This document shows positions 33,946-43,587 of a stretch of 64,000 nt of DNA, piece by piece. The notes beneath the pieces were generated by a model. The model did not search any database, was not told the DNA's origin, and saw only the letters and a program-made list of their open reading frames with translations. Source of the stretch: Macrostomum hystrix (lineage: Eukaryota; Platyhelminthes; Macrostomidae); the NCBI GenBank assembly GCA_950097015.1, contig CATNEN010000024.1, forward strand, positions 5,470,001 through 5,534,000, given 5' to 3'. How positions within the stretch are numbered: position 1 is the stretch's first letter; each line of letters opens with the position of its first letter. Position numbers and translations under genes: made by a program.

Positions 33946-34242
33946 CTGCCACCACTGGCCGAAATTGCTCGCAAAAGGGCCCAAATTGGTTGCCGAATTC
34001 AGAAGCAAATTCAATCTTTGTCTATGGCACAGAGTGCCTGCTTTCGTCTCGCTCACCACTACCTGCGCCACAGATTCTATATTATCACAGGTAATATAGA
34101 ATCTGTGGCCTGCGCTGCCCAAATGGCTCGCAAGAAAGCCCAAATAGAACGCAAAAAGGTATAATTGTTAGCGCATGAGTGTATATCTGAGTGGAATTCG
34201 ACCATAGACAACAGCGGCGGGCGGGCTGCCGTTAGTTTCAAC

Positions 34243-35010
34243 CATGGAGGAAAGAATAGAATGGAGTGCCAATCTGAGCCGGTTATTTTTGTTTCCCTCG
34301 ATCTTCACTTTTAACATCCCGTTCCCCCCCCCGTTCCTTGCCATCGGCTCGTGACTGCCATAGACGAACTCGTTTTCGTCCCCCTCTGAAAGTAATATCG
34401 TGGACTATGTGATTTTAATGCCAGTGGAAACCGCATGTAAGGCTTTGAGTAAAAGATTCATTCTGCGCCCCTCTGTATATTAGGTCAAGTCATAAGATTA
34501 AATCTAAATCCTGTCAATGATACAATACGGTGATACGGTATATTTTACAGTGTATATACAAAATTCGTTCGGTAAAAATAAAACAATATGTGAAGAAAAT
34601 AGCGAAAGGGACAGCCAAAGGGAACAGAAAATAATTATATACATGGAAAATAAGAGGCAGCGCTGAATTCTGCGGAAAAACATAAAACACATTTAATTTA
34701 ACTAATTGCTGTCCGTTCATGCAGTAACTCTTAGAAACTAAGGGAACTAAAATGCATGCGATTCTGGCAGCGAAGGGCATCTCAGCTTAGCTGAGCTACA
34801 CTAGAAACTATAATACTCTGAAGAGCATTTTTGATGTATGGTCTTAATACGCACTGGATATTACTTTCAGAGGGGGTGAAAACGAATTCGTCTATGGCAG
34901 TCACGAGCCAATAGGAAGGAACGGGGGGGAACGGGATGTTAAAAGTGAAGATCGAGCGAAACAAAAATAACCGGCTCAGATTGGCACTCCATTCTATTCT
35001 TTCCTCCATG
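34243..35010. mobile_element. 768-bp TIR element with 8-bp target duplication
   Basis: Terminal inverted repeats of roughly 170 bp beginning CATGGAGGAAAGAATAG, flanked by perfect 8-bp repeats GTTTCAAC (34235-34242 and 35011-35018). No transposase inside, so non-autonomous. The 8-bp duplication fits hAT-like families. It interrupts the right arm of the surrounding Crypton-containing element. Both arms carry CCATAGAC/GTCTATGG. Confidence 0.85.
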
Positions 35011-35061
35011 GTTTCAACACCGTTTCAACACGCGTAGGCTAATATACGAGAGTATACGAGG

Positions 35062-35228
35062 GCAACAGAGCCCGTTCAATTCAAACTCGGCTTTTTGTCT
35101 CTGGCAAAATCTCTCTTACTGACTAATTTGAAAGACAGTTTGTTTTTATTGATTTTCTGCTAACATTCTAGCTGGTGATATTTTGCCAGAGACAAAAAGC
35201 CGAGTTTGAATTGAACGGGCTCTGTTGC
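35062..35228. mobile_element. Perfect 49-bp inverted repeat (hairpin MITE-like)
   Basis: Arms 35062-35110 and 35180-35228 are exact reverse complements by eye, separated by a 69-bp AT-rich loop. No coding content. The perfect arms suggest recent origin or gene conversion. Confidence 0.85.
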
Positions 35229-36042
35229 TTTTGAAAGGGTGCTTGTTTTTATTGATTTTCTGTTAGCACTGACAATAGCTCAAAGTGTCTGAATTGAATT
35301 TCCGCTAGTTCTTTTAGAACTGGAATTTTATCAAAATTGAACGTGAAAAGGTGTAGTTATTGCGCTTCAAGTTTTGGTCTCTGTTTTGGTATTTTCCTAT
35401 ATGTAGTCTAGCGGTTTGTGGCAGTCTAGATGGCTTGAAGGCTATAACTACTAACGACTGTCGTTCTCAGTATCACGGCTGGCGGTTGCGATCTCTTCCG
35501 GGTCCTTACCTCGGGATCAGATCAAGAAAGAACACCAACACAGTTAGTTTTCTAATTGTCTAACATGACGGAGCTCAAAGCTAATTCTCTACCGAGCTCG
35601 CGGAGGTCCATTTTTCCGCGCTCCTCTCCGACTTATATAATGTCTTTGAAACCCCTCGATCCGAGGGGAAGGCAATACCGTAGCAACATTCGCAAGAAGA
35701 TTTATGCTGGTTGAGGTCCTCCAGAGCTCGTTCCCGATCGGGTCCGGGCGGCTCCAGTTTCAGGCTGGGCTGGGTCGATGCAGGCAGCTGCGGGTCGGGC
35801 AGGCCGGGTTGATTCCGGCAGCTCCACGTCAGCACAGCTGTGAGTCGGTTTCAGGTGGCTCCACGTCAGCACCGCTGCTGTCATGCCGGACCGCGTTTGC
35901 GCTGAAATGATTAAGTGGACTCGGGGCGAATCTTTGTCTAATCTTTCTTCTTTCAGTTGCTTGCCCTCTATGCTGTTGATCCTTTTAGTCTAGTTTCCTC
36001 CTAGCGCTCTCTTGAATTCCCTTCAGATTTCTAAGTCTTATA
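35229..36042. other. Spacer, no gene recognised
   Basis: Moderately GC-rich around 35700-35880, with a locally repeated GCTCCACGTCAGCAC string. No recognised protein family. Confidence 0.4.
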
Positions 36043-37991
36043 ACGGGTGTCCCAAAAAAAGGGTAACACTTTGTGCGCTCACTGTGAGTGAGCAGTTAGG
36101 CCTATAGCCCAGTAATTTAACAGGTCTACAGTAAACATATGTAAGTTTTTCCCACAAAAATTTGGTTACGAAAAATTGCTCTAGAGGCGAGTTATTGAGC
36201 ACAGAAGTGTACGCTAGCTTTTCTGCCAAGCTTTGCCTACACAGCTGCCATAGACAATATTTTGCTTAAAAAATCTTAAGGAGCTTAGACTCTGAGACGG
36301 TGTGTGGTCAAATGCCAGTTTATTTGAAAAATCGATGTTGATTTTTTGAGCTTGTAAGTGTACGCTAGATTCTCTGCTAAGCTTTGCCATAGACGGAGGC
36401 CATAGACAATATTTTGCGTAAGAAAAATTACAGAGCATGCATCCATTATGAGACTGATCTACTGATCTAATGGACCATAGCAGCTGCATAGTTCAGAAAC
36501 CGTCAATGGCTTGCAAGTTTGAAGAAGAAACTCGTCTTCGGATCATCCAGTGCTATTACCGAAATGGAGAGAGCGTCACAGCTGCTTCGAGACAGTTTAA
36601 CACTTGGCGAAATGCTCAACCAAACGCTGCGGCCATTCCTCTTTGCACAAAGAAGAATGTTCATCAACTGGTGCAAAAGTTTCTGACAAAAAAGAACTTA
36701 CAGTTGTCACATAAAGGACACAGTGGCAGACCTCGCAGTGTCAGGACAGAAGAGCGCGTTTTTGACGTGATGAGAGAGTTGGACAATCTTGGACAAGAGT
36801 TGGTTAGAGAAAATCTCTGAGACAAGTTTCACGAGACCTCGAAATGTCAACTTCGACTGTGCAGCGAATCGCGAGACAGGATCTTCACCTGCATGCATAT
36901 CGTGCAGAGAAGAAGCACGGACTGCTACCAAGCGACTTTGTGCAGCGAGCAGAACTGTGTCATCTAATGCTGAACACTCTTGAGAACACCAATCAGCCAA
37001 TTGTGTTTGTTGACGAAGCCACATTTCGAACAGACGGCACGGTCAATCTCACGAATGACCGGTTCTGGTTCACACGTGGCACAGCCCCGAATATCCCGCC
37101 AGCCGAAGCACGTCAAAATGCGCAAAGAGCAACAGTATTGGCTGCAGTGTCACGAGACTGGCTTGGGGGGCCTATTTCTTCCCCGGAACTGTCAACTCTA
37201 AGGCTTATCAGGATGCATTGGAGCTTTTTCTGATTCCGGATCTTCATTCGGCTGGCATCCGAAACGTTTGGTTTGTGCAAGATGGTGCTACTGCGCACAC
37301 TTCCGTCTCGACTCGCCAGTTTCTTAGTGACGCTTTCGGTGCCGATAGAGTGATTAGCAAGTTTTTTAACACACCTTGGCCAGCAAGGTCACCTGATTTG
37401 AATCCGGTCGACTACTTTCTTTGGGGCTTTGCTCGTGAGCTCGTCTACGCCCAGGGAGGCTTTTTGAATTTACATCATCTGAACGCATCCATTGTTCGAG
37501 CTTTTGATTGGATTCGGCAGAACCGGATGGATGATGTCCGCAATGCCGCCGATGGCTTCTTTGGTCGGCTCCGTGAGTGCATTGAAAATGATGGGTATCA
37601 TTTGAGGCACAGATAAAAGTTTATGAACACCATATTGCTATGCTCACTGTACGTTGTTGTTTATTCTTGTTTGCGTTACATGTTTGCTTTATGCTCCGTT
37701 TTTTTTTCAAATAAACTGGCATTTGACCACACACCGTCTCAGAGTCTAAGCTCCTTAAGATTTTTTAAGCAAAATATTGTCTATGGCAGCTGTGTAGGCA
37801 AAGCTTGGCAGAAAAGCTAGCGTACACTTCTGTGCTCAATAACTCGCCTCTAGAGCAATTTTTCGTAACCAAATTTTTGTGGGAAAAACTTACATATGTT
37901 TACTGTAGACCTGTTAAATTACTGGGCTATAGGCCTAACTGCTCACTCACAGTGAGCGCACAAAGTGTTACCCTTTTTTTGGGACACCCGT
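36043..37991 (+). mobile_element. Mariner-like element with about 289-bp inverted ends
   Basis: Bounded by TA duplications (36041-36042 and 37992-37993), with termini ACGGGTGTCCCAAAAAAAGG. The arms 36043-36331 and 37703-37991 match closely over about 289 bp, long for a mariner. Part of the inner arm is repeated at 36352-36415. It contains a frameshifted DDE transposase. Confidence 0.9.
36506..37616 (+). pseudogene. Mariner-type DDE transposase, two frameshifts
   Basis: N-terminal HTH (MACKFEEETRLRIIQCYY), then GHSGRPRSVRT and a second HTH region (EMSTSTVQRIARQDLHLHAY). The catalytic residues are Asp in IVFVDEATF, Asp in NVWFVQDGATAHTS and Asp in ARSPDLNPVDYFLWG. The last two are 37 residues apart by my count, a DD37D-like spacing. 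The frame breaks near 36820 (stop after RENL) and near 37165. It is therefore non-functional, although the inverted ends look intact. Confidence 0.87.
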
Positions 37992-38236
37992 TAGTATTGT
38001 AGTTAGCGGGCGTGAAACGCGTTTCACGGCCCGCCCGCTGTGCATATCTATGGAATTCGACCATAGACAACAGCAGTGGCGGGCTGCCGTTAGCTTCAAC
38101 CTCGTTTTAACACGCGTAGGCTAACTACAACACTAACTACAACACTCCAAATTAAAAGCCCGCAGTCCAAACTAAAACGCAAAAGGCTATATTTGTTTCC
38201 GTTCTCAGAATTCAACGACATGTATATTAATATGTA

Positions 38237-39117
38237 CACTCAGCAACATTTAAAACGCAACACTCTAATTAGAAGAAAAATCAACTCACCCAGAAGAGTC
38301 AAAGCGCATAGTCTATGGTTCAAATCGAGCTTCAGAAACGCGTGTAGCTTCCTCTCGCAAGTAACAGGGCGATGACTATGGACTGTTTTCAGATAGAGTG
38401 ATCCAGCTGAGAGAATGGTTCAACAGATGACAGACGCGGAAAGATGGCGAGCAGTCGGAATGTGGACAGGGAACTGTGGGCCATGAAGCGGGCGCACTGG
38501 CGGCAAGGACAGTGGCAGCGCGTTATCTTTACAGACGAGAGTCGGTTTCGTCTTTTTCGCAGTGATGGTCGAATTCGCGTCTGGCGTGAGCCACGGCAAG
38601 AGCTTCTGCAGCAGCACGTGCAAAGCTGCGATGGGCAGGGACCCTCCGTACACGTGTGGGCAGGGATTTCAATGCGAGGCAGAACCCAGCTGGTTTTCTT
38701 AGACGCAAACGTGAACGGCGATGAGTACGCTCGTTTGCTGCAGACGCATCTGCTCCCTTTTGTTAACAACCACTTTGGTGGCGTCGCAAACTGCAAACTG
38801 CATCTTCGGTGGCCTTCAAGATCCCCTGATATGAACCCAATTGAACATGTCTGGGACTTTATCAAGCGGAGTGTTCAACGGCAGAATCCGCCGCAGACAG
38901 TCGCTAAACTGCGAAACGCTGTTGCTAACGCGTGGCATGACTTTTTTCGACGCCTTGTTCTGGGAATGCCACGTCGAGTCAACGCCCTGTTACTTGCGAG
39001 AGGAGGCTACACGCGTTTCTGAAGCTCGATTTGAACCATAGACTATGCGCTTTGACTCTTCTGAGTGAGTTGATATTTCTTCTAGTTAGAGTGTTGCGTT
39101 TTAAATGTTGCTGAGTG
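38237..39117 (+). mobile_element. Tc1-like element, internally deleted
   Basis: Flanked by TA (38235-38236 and 39118-39119), with inverted ends starting CACTCAGCAACATTTAAAAC and arms of about 125 bp. At 881 bp it is shorter than full Tc1 elements (commonly 1.3-1.7 kb). It inserted into a dispersed AT-rich sequence (TGTATATTAATATG) also seen near 43260. Confidence 0.9.
38444..39022 (+). pseudogene. Tc1-type transposase remnant
   Basis: The open frame holds the first catalytic Asp (VIFTDESRFRLF), VHVWAGISMRG and the C-terminal block SRSPDMNPIEHVWD. The segment with the second catalytic Asp (usually QQDNAPAHT) is missing between NNHFGG and RWPSRSPD. The N-terminal paired HTH is also absent. Dead remnant. 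Confidence 0.85.
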
Positions 39118-40298
39118 TATATGTATGTATATTAATATACCATTAATACCCATGCTTTTAGGGCGTTAATGGAAAATCAGAGGGCGCCGTTAGGATTTTT
39201 CAATGACGCCCGCAAAGCTTGGGTATTAATTTTATTGTACCATAGACGTTTTTGCCGGGGTGCTATCAAAAGCTCGAAATTTCACAACACCGAAAAGCCT
39301 TTTTTTTTCCTAAAGTCGAAACTTTGTAAGCTCGAATTTTCACAATACACCAAACGAGTACCTTATTAAACAGTAATAATTTCTAATCAATACATCACCA
39401 AAATGAAGTTTAGCTTTTATCGCGCTATGTGGAACAGTGGACATGCAAAACGGAACGGCCCATTGAATTCTATGGCCGAGCGTTTGAATTCACACGAGAA
39501 AGTAAGCCATAGACAACTCAAATTGTCATGCTATGTGGAACGATGAGCCAGAATGGAAGGAACGATTTTAGCTTTTATTTGCAGAAAGAATTCTGAAATT
39601 GAAGCATCAGTTACAAAATTTGAACCCCTAAAACAGATGTCGCTGCAAACACAATCGAAACAATAGATTGCAGCGCAGCTCCCAGCCAGCGCACTTGTCA
39701 GCAGTGATTGCTTGACCAACAGCTTCAGTCGCCTCTCGTTCAAGTAGCATGTGTTTTATGCTACTTCAAGTAGCATATGAAGTCTCTTGCTAAAGCTTTC
39801 GACGTTGTGAAGTTTCGAGCTTATGAAGTTTCGACCTAGTGAAGGTAGCTGCTATTTTAGTTTTCAACGTTGTGAAGTTTCGAGCTTATGAAATTTCGAG
39901 CTTATGAAGAAAGGTGCTTTCGACGTTGTGAAATTTCGAGTTTGTGAACCCCCCCTCGACATTTTAGCCTCAGTAAGCCATTCCTATTGGTCGATGCCAT
40001 TTTGCGGGCGGATAATGGTAGCTTAATACCAGGCTTTTAAGTGCGGAAATGACGCGGCACGAGTGCCATAGACATTTCCGCACGCAAAAGCCTGGTATTA
40101 GGCACATTATTTTCTCGCCTTTAGTTTCTCGCAATAGACACAAATTCATTCGCCTATGTCTCCTATCGTTTCCTACAGTTTTGAAAGGCGTGCGATAATG
40201 CCACCGCCATTACCGCACGCTTTTTGGACTTCTCTTAAGTCCAACGCATACGAAATCACCATAGACATTTGTCATTACCACAGGCTAAAAAGTTTTTG
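39118..40298. other. Short-repeat and hairpin-rich spacer
   Basis: It holds degenerate copies of a GAAGTTTCGAGCTTATGAA unit (39790-39950) and a GC-rich hairpin at about 40035-40105 with arms TACCAGGCTTTTAAGTGCGG and its near-complement. There are also five to six CCATAGA/TCTATGG motifs. No protein-coding gene seen. Confidence 0.6.
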
Positions 40299-41042
40299 CG
40301 CCGAAACTGCAAAACAATTCCCCATAGAAGCCAATGTGGTCTAAAAATAGTAAGCCCATAGAAATTAAGCTAAAATTCGAGATTGAATTCGCCGAAATTT
40401 CATTTGAATTCGCGTCACGCGCCAATGGCTTGTATTCATTTGACAGGACAAAAGGCTTCGAAGGGGAAACAATCAAAGAGGAAACAAAGTTTGCGAACTG
40501 ATGTACGAGTAGAATGAATTCAACCGAACGATCAAACAAAAGAGCAATCAATTATGCCAAAATGTCTTCATGATTCAGGCAGCGATTCAAGTAGGTTGCC
40601 GTGTGATTAGCCCACTGCAAGCACTTCTGCTGTGTGATCTGCTGTAGGGCGACCGTCACCTCACGTCTCAGAATTCCCATTCTCCAGGTGTGCAATGTGA
40701 TGCCAAGGTTTGCTGCTGCAGCCGTATTGAGCAGTTCCGCACGAACTTCAGGCTGTGAGAGCAAGCGTCCGACGGCAGTCTTTAAGCAGGAGCCAGCCAT
40801 CTCATCGCAATCTATCCGTCGTCGATACTGGCTTGTACAGTCCTCTCAGCATTTTGAAAACAGGATAGAGAAGGACTGCCGAATTTAAATTGCTGCGATA
40901 TTAGCAACATATAGACACGTCACCAGTGCGAATTCAAATGCAATTTCGGCGAATTCAATCTCGACTGTTAGCTTAATTTCTATGGGCTTACTATTTTTAG
41001 ACCACATTGGCTTCTATGGGGAATTGTTTTGCAGTTTCGGCG
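40299..41042. mobile_element. 744-bp TIR element with an unrecognised internal ORF
   Basis: Near-perfect inverted arms 40299-40413 and 40928-41042, starting CGCCGAAACTGCAAAACAAT. Each arm carries two CCCATAGAA/TTCTATGGG motifs. The centre has an 82-codon minus-strand ORF (40800-40552) containing RRKEV-like basic and Leu-rich sequence, without a recognisable domain. No clear target duplication. Confidence 0.75.
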
Positions 41043-41418
41043 AATTCAATTGCAAAAAGGTATATTATACCGCAGCTAGGCGAGATGATAATGGCTATTA
41101 ACTGCAAGAGAATTACCGAGCATTAATTCGTCTATGGCCATTAACGGGCAAGACTTTCTGCCCCCCCCCGGGAAAAAAGGTACAATGTAACATTAACATA
41201 GAATTTTGTAGTTGTCAATGTAGAATTTTGAGGGCGCGCAAGCGCCCGAAAAATTATGCATTGACTACTAGCAAAATTCTATGTTAATCATATTGTCAGT
41301 AACTTAAGCAATGCAAGAAAATTCCGGGCGACAATGCAGAAATTAGCGGGCCCTATGTTAGAGATGTTGGAATGTCTATGGTCTAAGTTTTTTTCCAATT
41401 GGTTGATGGGTATATGCG

Positions 41419-43132
41419 CCATAGACTATAAGGAGAGTGAGGAGCGAGAGAAATTCGTTAAATAAGAATGAGAGGGACAACAGATCTTTAATACAGGAGT
41501 GTTAAAATGTTGAACTTAGCAAATCTACCCGATCAACTGGTCAGCGCATTATCAACTGAAGAGCTGAACTGGGTGACTTCGGAATCTGCAACACGTTATC
41601 TGGAGGAACTAAGTGGCGAGTTTGCTCGAAGGCTAGATGCGGAAGAAATCCTGGACCTCGATGAAGATGCGCTCGAGGAACTGAGAGAGATTGAACGTGA
41701 AGGAATACCAAAATCATCTGCGAGGCAGATGGAAGACGCAGTGGCGCGGTTCCAAACGTTTTTGACTGATAAGCAACTGTCGTCTGATCTGGTGCGAGTA
41801 CCACCAACTATTTTGAACAACTATCTGCGCCTCTTTTATTCAACTCTAAGAACCCAGGAGGGTCTGTTCTACGCACCTCCAACATTGATTTGCATTCGAG
41901 CTGGATTGAATCGATACTTCAACCTTAATCGTCCAGGGGTAAACATTATCGGAGACCCTGTGTTCACTGCTGCCAATCGGATGCTTGTGTCCATGGTGCA
42001 AAAATACAAGCGTGCAAATCAACCAAAGGCTCGAGACGAGTTCGCAGTGATCGAGAAGAACGATCTGGTCAAAATCATGGACTACTTTGATCGGACAAAC
42101 GGCGAAGTACTGCAACAGGAGGTGATGTTCCATCTAATCTACTACTTTGGACTACGTGGGCGAGAGACGCTGCCGTTACTATCTAAGACAAGCTTCGACT
42201 TTCAAGAGGACTCGGAAGGCAAAGAGTATGTCACCCTGAGTCATGACATCATCAGCAAGAATGCCAAGGCTTCGTTGAAACCGAGCGAGTTCGAGAATGC
42301 CAAGAAGGCGCGCATGTATGCCACCGATGGCTCGGCGAACTGTCCTGTGTCAGCTCTGCGCTTGTATCTGCAGCGGTTGGACGAACTGCGGATCGAAAGT
42401 CTCTTTCCGAAGCCGTGTATGAATGTTTCTAAGGGCCTGGCCGACAAACGCTGGTACTGTGCTGCGCGAAATTTAGGCAAAAATTCAATTGATCAACTAA
42501 TGAGTACTTTGTCTTCTAAACTTGCCCTCTCTAAGCGTTATACCAACCACTGCATTAGAGTTACACACGTGACGGTACTGAAGGAGAGAGGCTTCTCGAA
42601 CTCGGCTATCGCATCTAACACTGGCCACAAGAATCCGCAGAGCGTAGAGCGCTACACACGAGTGAGGCGCGATGCCGACTTCCGTGCGATGTCATCAGCA
42701 CTGAGCGTCGAGACAAGCTCCTCCCAGGTCTGTATTCGTCGCATTGGCCAGGATGGCGAAGTTGCGATTACCGAGACTATGTCTACGGAAACCAAGCTTG
42801 GAGAGCAGCGGTCTAACGAGGCTGTGCCAACTATCGTCGTGAACTTCAATGGGACTTTCAAGAATTGCACGTTCAAACTAGCTGGTGATGGTAAGCAGTG
42901 ATGTGTCGAAAGTAAACACTGTTGAATCGAATGAACTGAATTCGCAAAACTGATATTGCGCTTCATTGTTAATGTCATTGTTATTGCACTGTTATCATTA
43001 TCATTCCATTATGCTGCTATCTATGTTCTAAAACGACAATACACTTGTACTTGCATGTTAAAATCAAGGATCGTTATATAAAAGTACTAATTATAGAACT
43101 CCTTGGTTGGACTGCTGTTTTACCATAGACTA
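41419..43132 (+). mobile_element. Crypton element bounded by CCATAGACTA direct repeats
   Basis: The intact recombinase ORF lies between 10-bp direct repeats CCATAGACTA at 41419-41428 and 43123-43132. No terminal inverted repeats were seen. A tyrosine-recombinase element without TIRs between short direct repeats is the arrangement known for Cryptons. The repeats may instead belong to the general motif excess of this region. Confidence 0.7.
41507..42901 (+). CDS. Crypton-type tyrosine recombinase, intact
   Basis: 464 aa in one open frame. The N-terminus is acidic (LDEDALEELREIERE). A core-binding region NNYLRLFYSTLRTQEG, PTLICIRAGLNRYF follows, typical of the DUF3504-like recombinases shared by Cryptons and their domesticated relatives. 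The catalytic set is complete: Arg in YFGLRGRET, HxxR in NHCIRVTHVT, His in NTGHKNPQS and Tyr nucleophile in VERYTRVRR. Family enzymes cut and join DNA through a 3'-phosphotyrosine link and move circular intermediates. An ATACAG acceptor-like site lies 11 nt before ATG. No stop or frameshift, so it may still be active; a recently domesticated host gene is the alternative. Confidence 0.9.
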   Translation: MLNLANLPDQLVSALSTEELNWVTSESATRYLEELSGEFARRLDAEEILDLDEDALEELREIEREGIPKSSARQMEDAVARFQTFLTDKQLSSDLVRVPPTILNNYLRLFYSTLRTQEGLFYAPPTLICIRAGLNRYFNLNRPGVNIIGDPVFTAANRMLVSMVQKYKRANQPKARDEFAVIEKNDLVKIMDYFDRTNGEVLQQEVMFHLIYYFGLRGRETLPLLSKTSFDFQEDSEGKEYVTLSHDIISKNAKASLKPSEFENAKKARMYATDGSANCPVSALRLYLQRLDELRIESLFPKPCMNVSKGLADKRWYCAARNLGKNSIDQLMSTLSSKLALSKRYTNHCIRVTHVTVLKERGFSNSAIASNTGHKNPQSVERYTRVRRDADFRAMSSALSVETSSSQVCIRRIGQDGEVAITETMSTETKLGEQRSNEAVPTIVVNFNGTFKNCTFKLAGDGKQ

Positions 43133-43571
43133 CGGAAAATTCGAGACGAAATTTCATTCATTGATACCCCGAAAAGGGACACGTGTGCCCGCAAAAGTTA
43201 ATGACAATGTATATATCGTTGAATTCTGAGAGCGGAAACAAATATAGCGTTTTAGATTGTATGTATATTAATATGCATACCGTTGAATTCTGAGAACGAG
43301 TTAGACAACATTAAGCGGTAAGTAAAGTGGTTTTATTTTAGGACCCATAATTTTTGGGCCGAATACTCTAGTGACTCGCTGTTCCCTGTTCTTAAATTAA
43401 ACATGTTAAACTTTTTCTAAGTATTGTACGAGTATTCAACCAAAGGGCCTCTCGAAATGAAAGAATACTGACAAACGTGTAAAAATTCTATGCCAATACA
43501 GATGTATATGATATAAAACAGACTGAGACAATACTCAAGCTAAGTGTCACTGGCAACCATGCCCCCCACAG
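43133..43571. other. Spacer upstream of the LicD-like gene
   Basis: Contains a partial copy of the dispersed AT-rich repeat (TGTATATTAATATGCATAC, 43258-43280) flanked by twice-repeated GTTGAATTCTGAGA. No gene. Confidence 0.5.
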
Positions 43572-43587
43572 AGATTCATCCGGCTTG

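Larger units (their letters stand above)
32285..35045. mobile_element. Compound element with inverted arms around a broken Crypton
   Basis: The left arm (about 32285-32400) contains TAGCCTACGAGTGTTGAAAC, CTAACGGCAGCCCGCC and GGGCGGGCCGTGAAACGC. It is matched in inverted order at 34190-34242 and 35011-35045, the right arm being split by a 768-bp insertion. A third solo copy of the arm sequences lies at about 37996-38135. Inside are a frameshifted tyrosine recombinase and several TCTATGG motifs. Confidence 0.65.
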
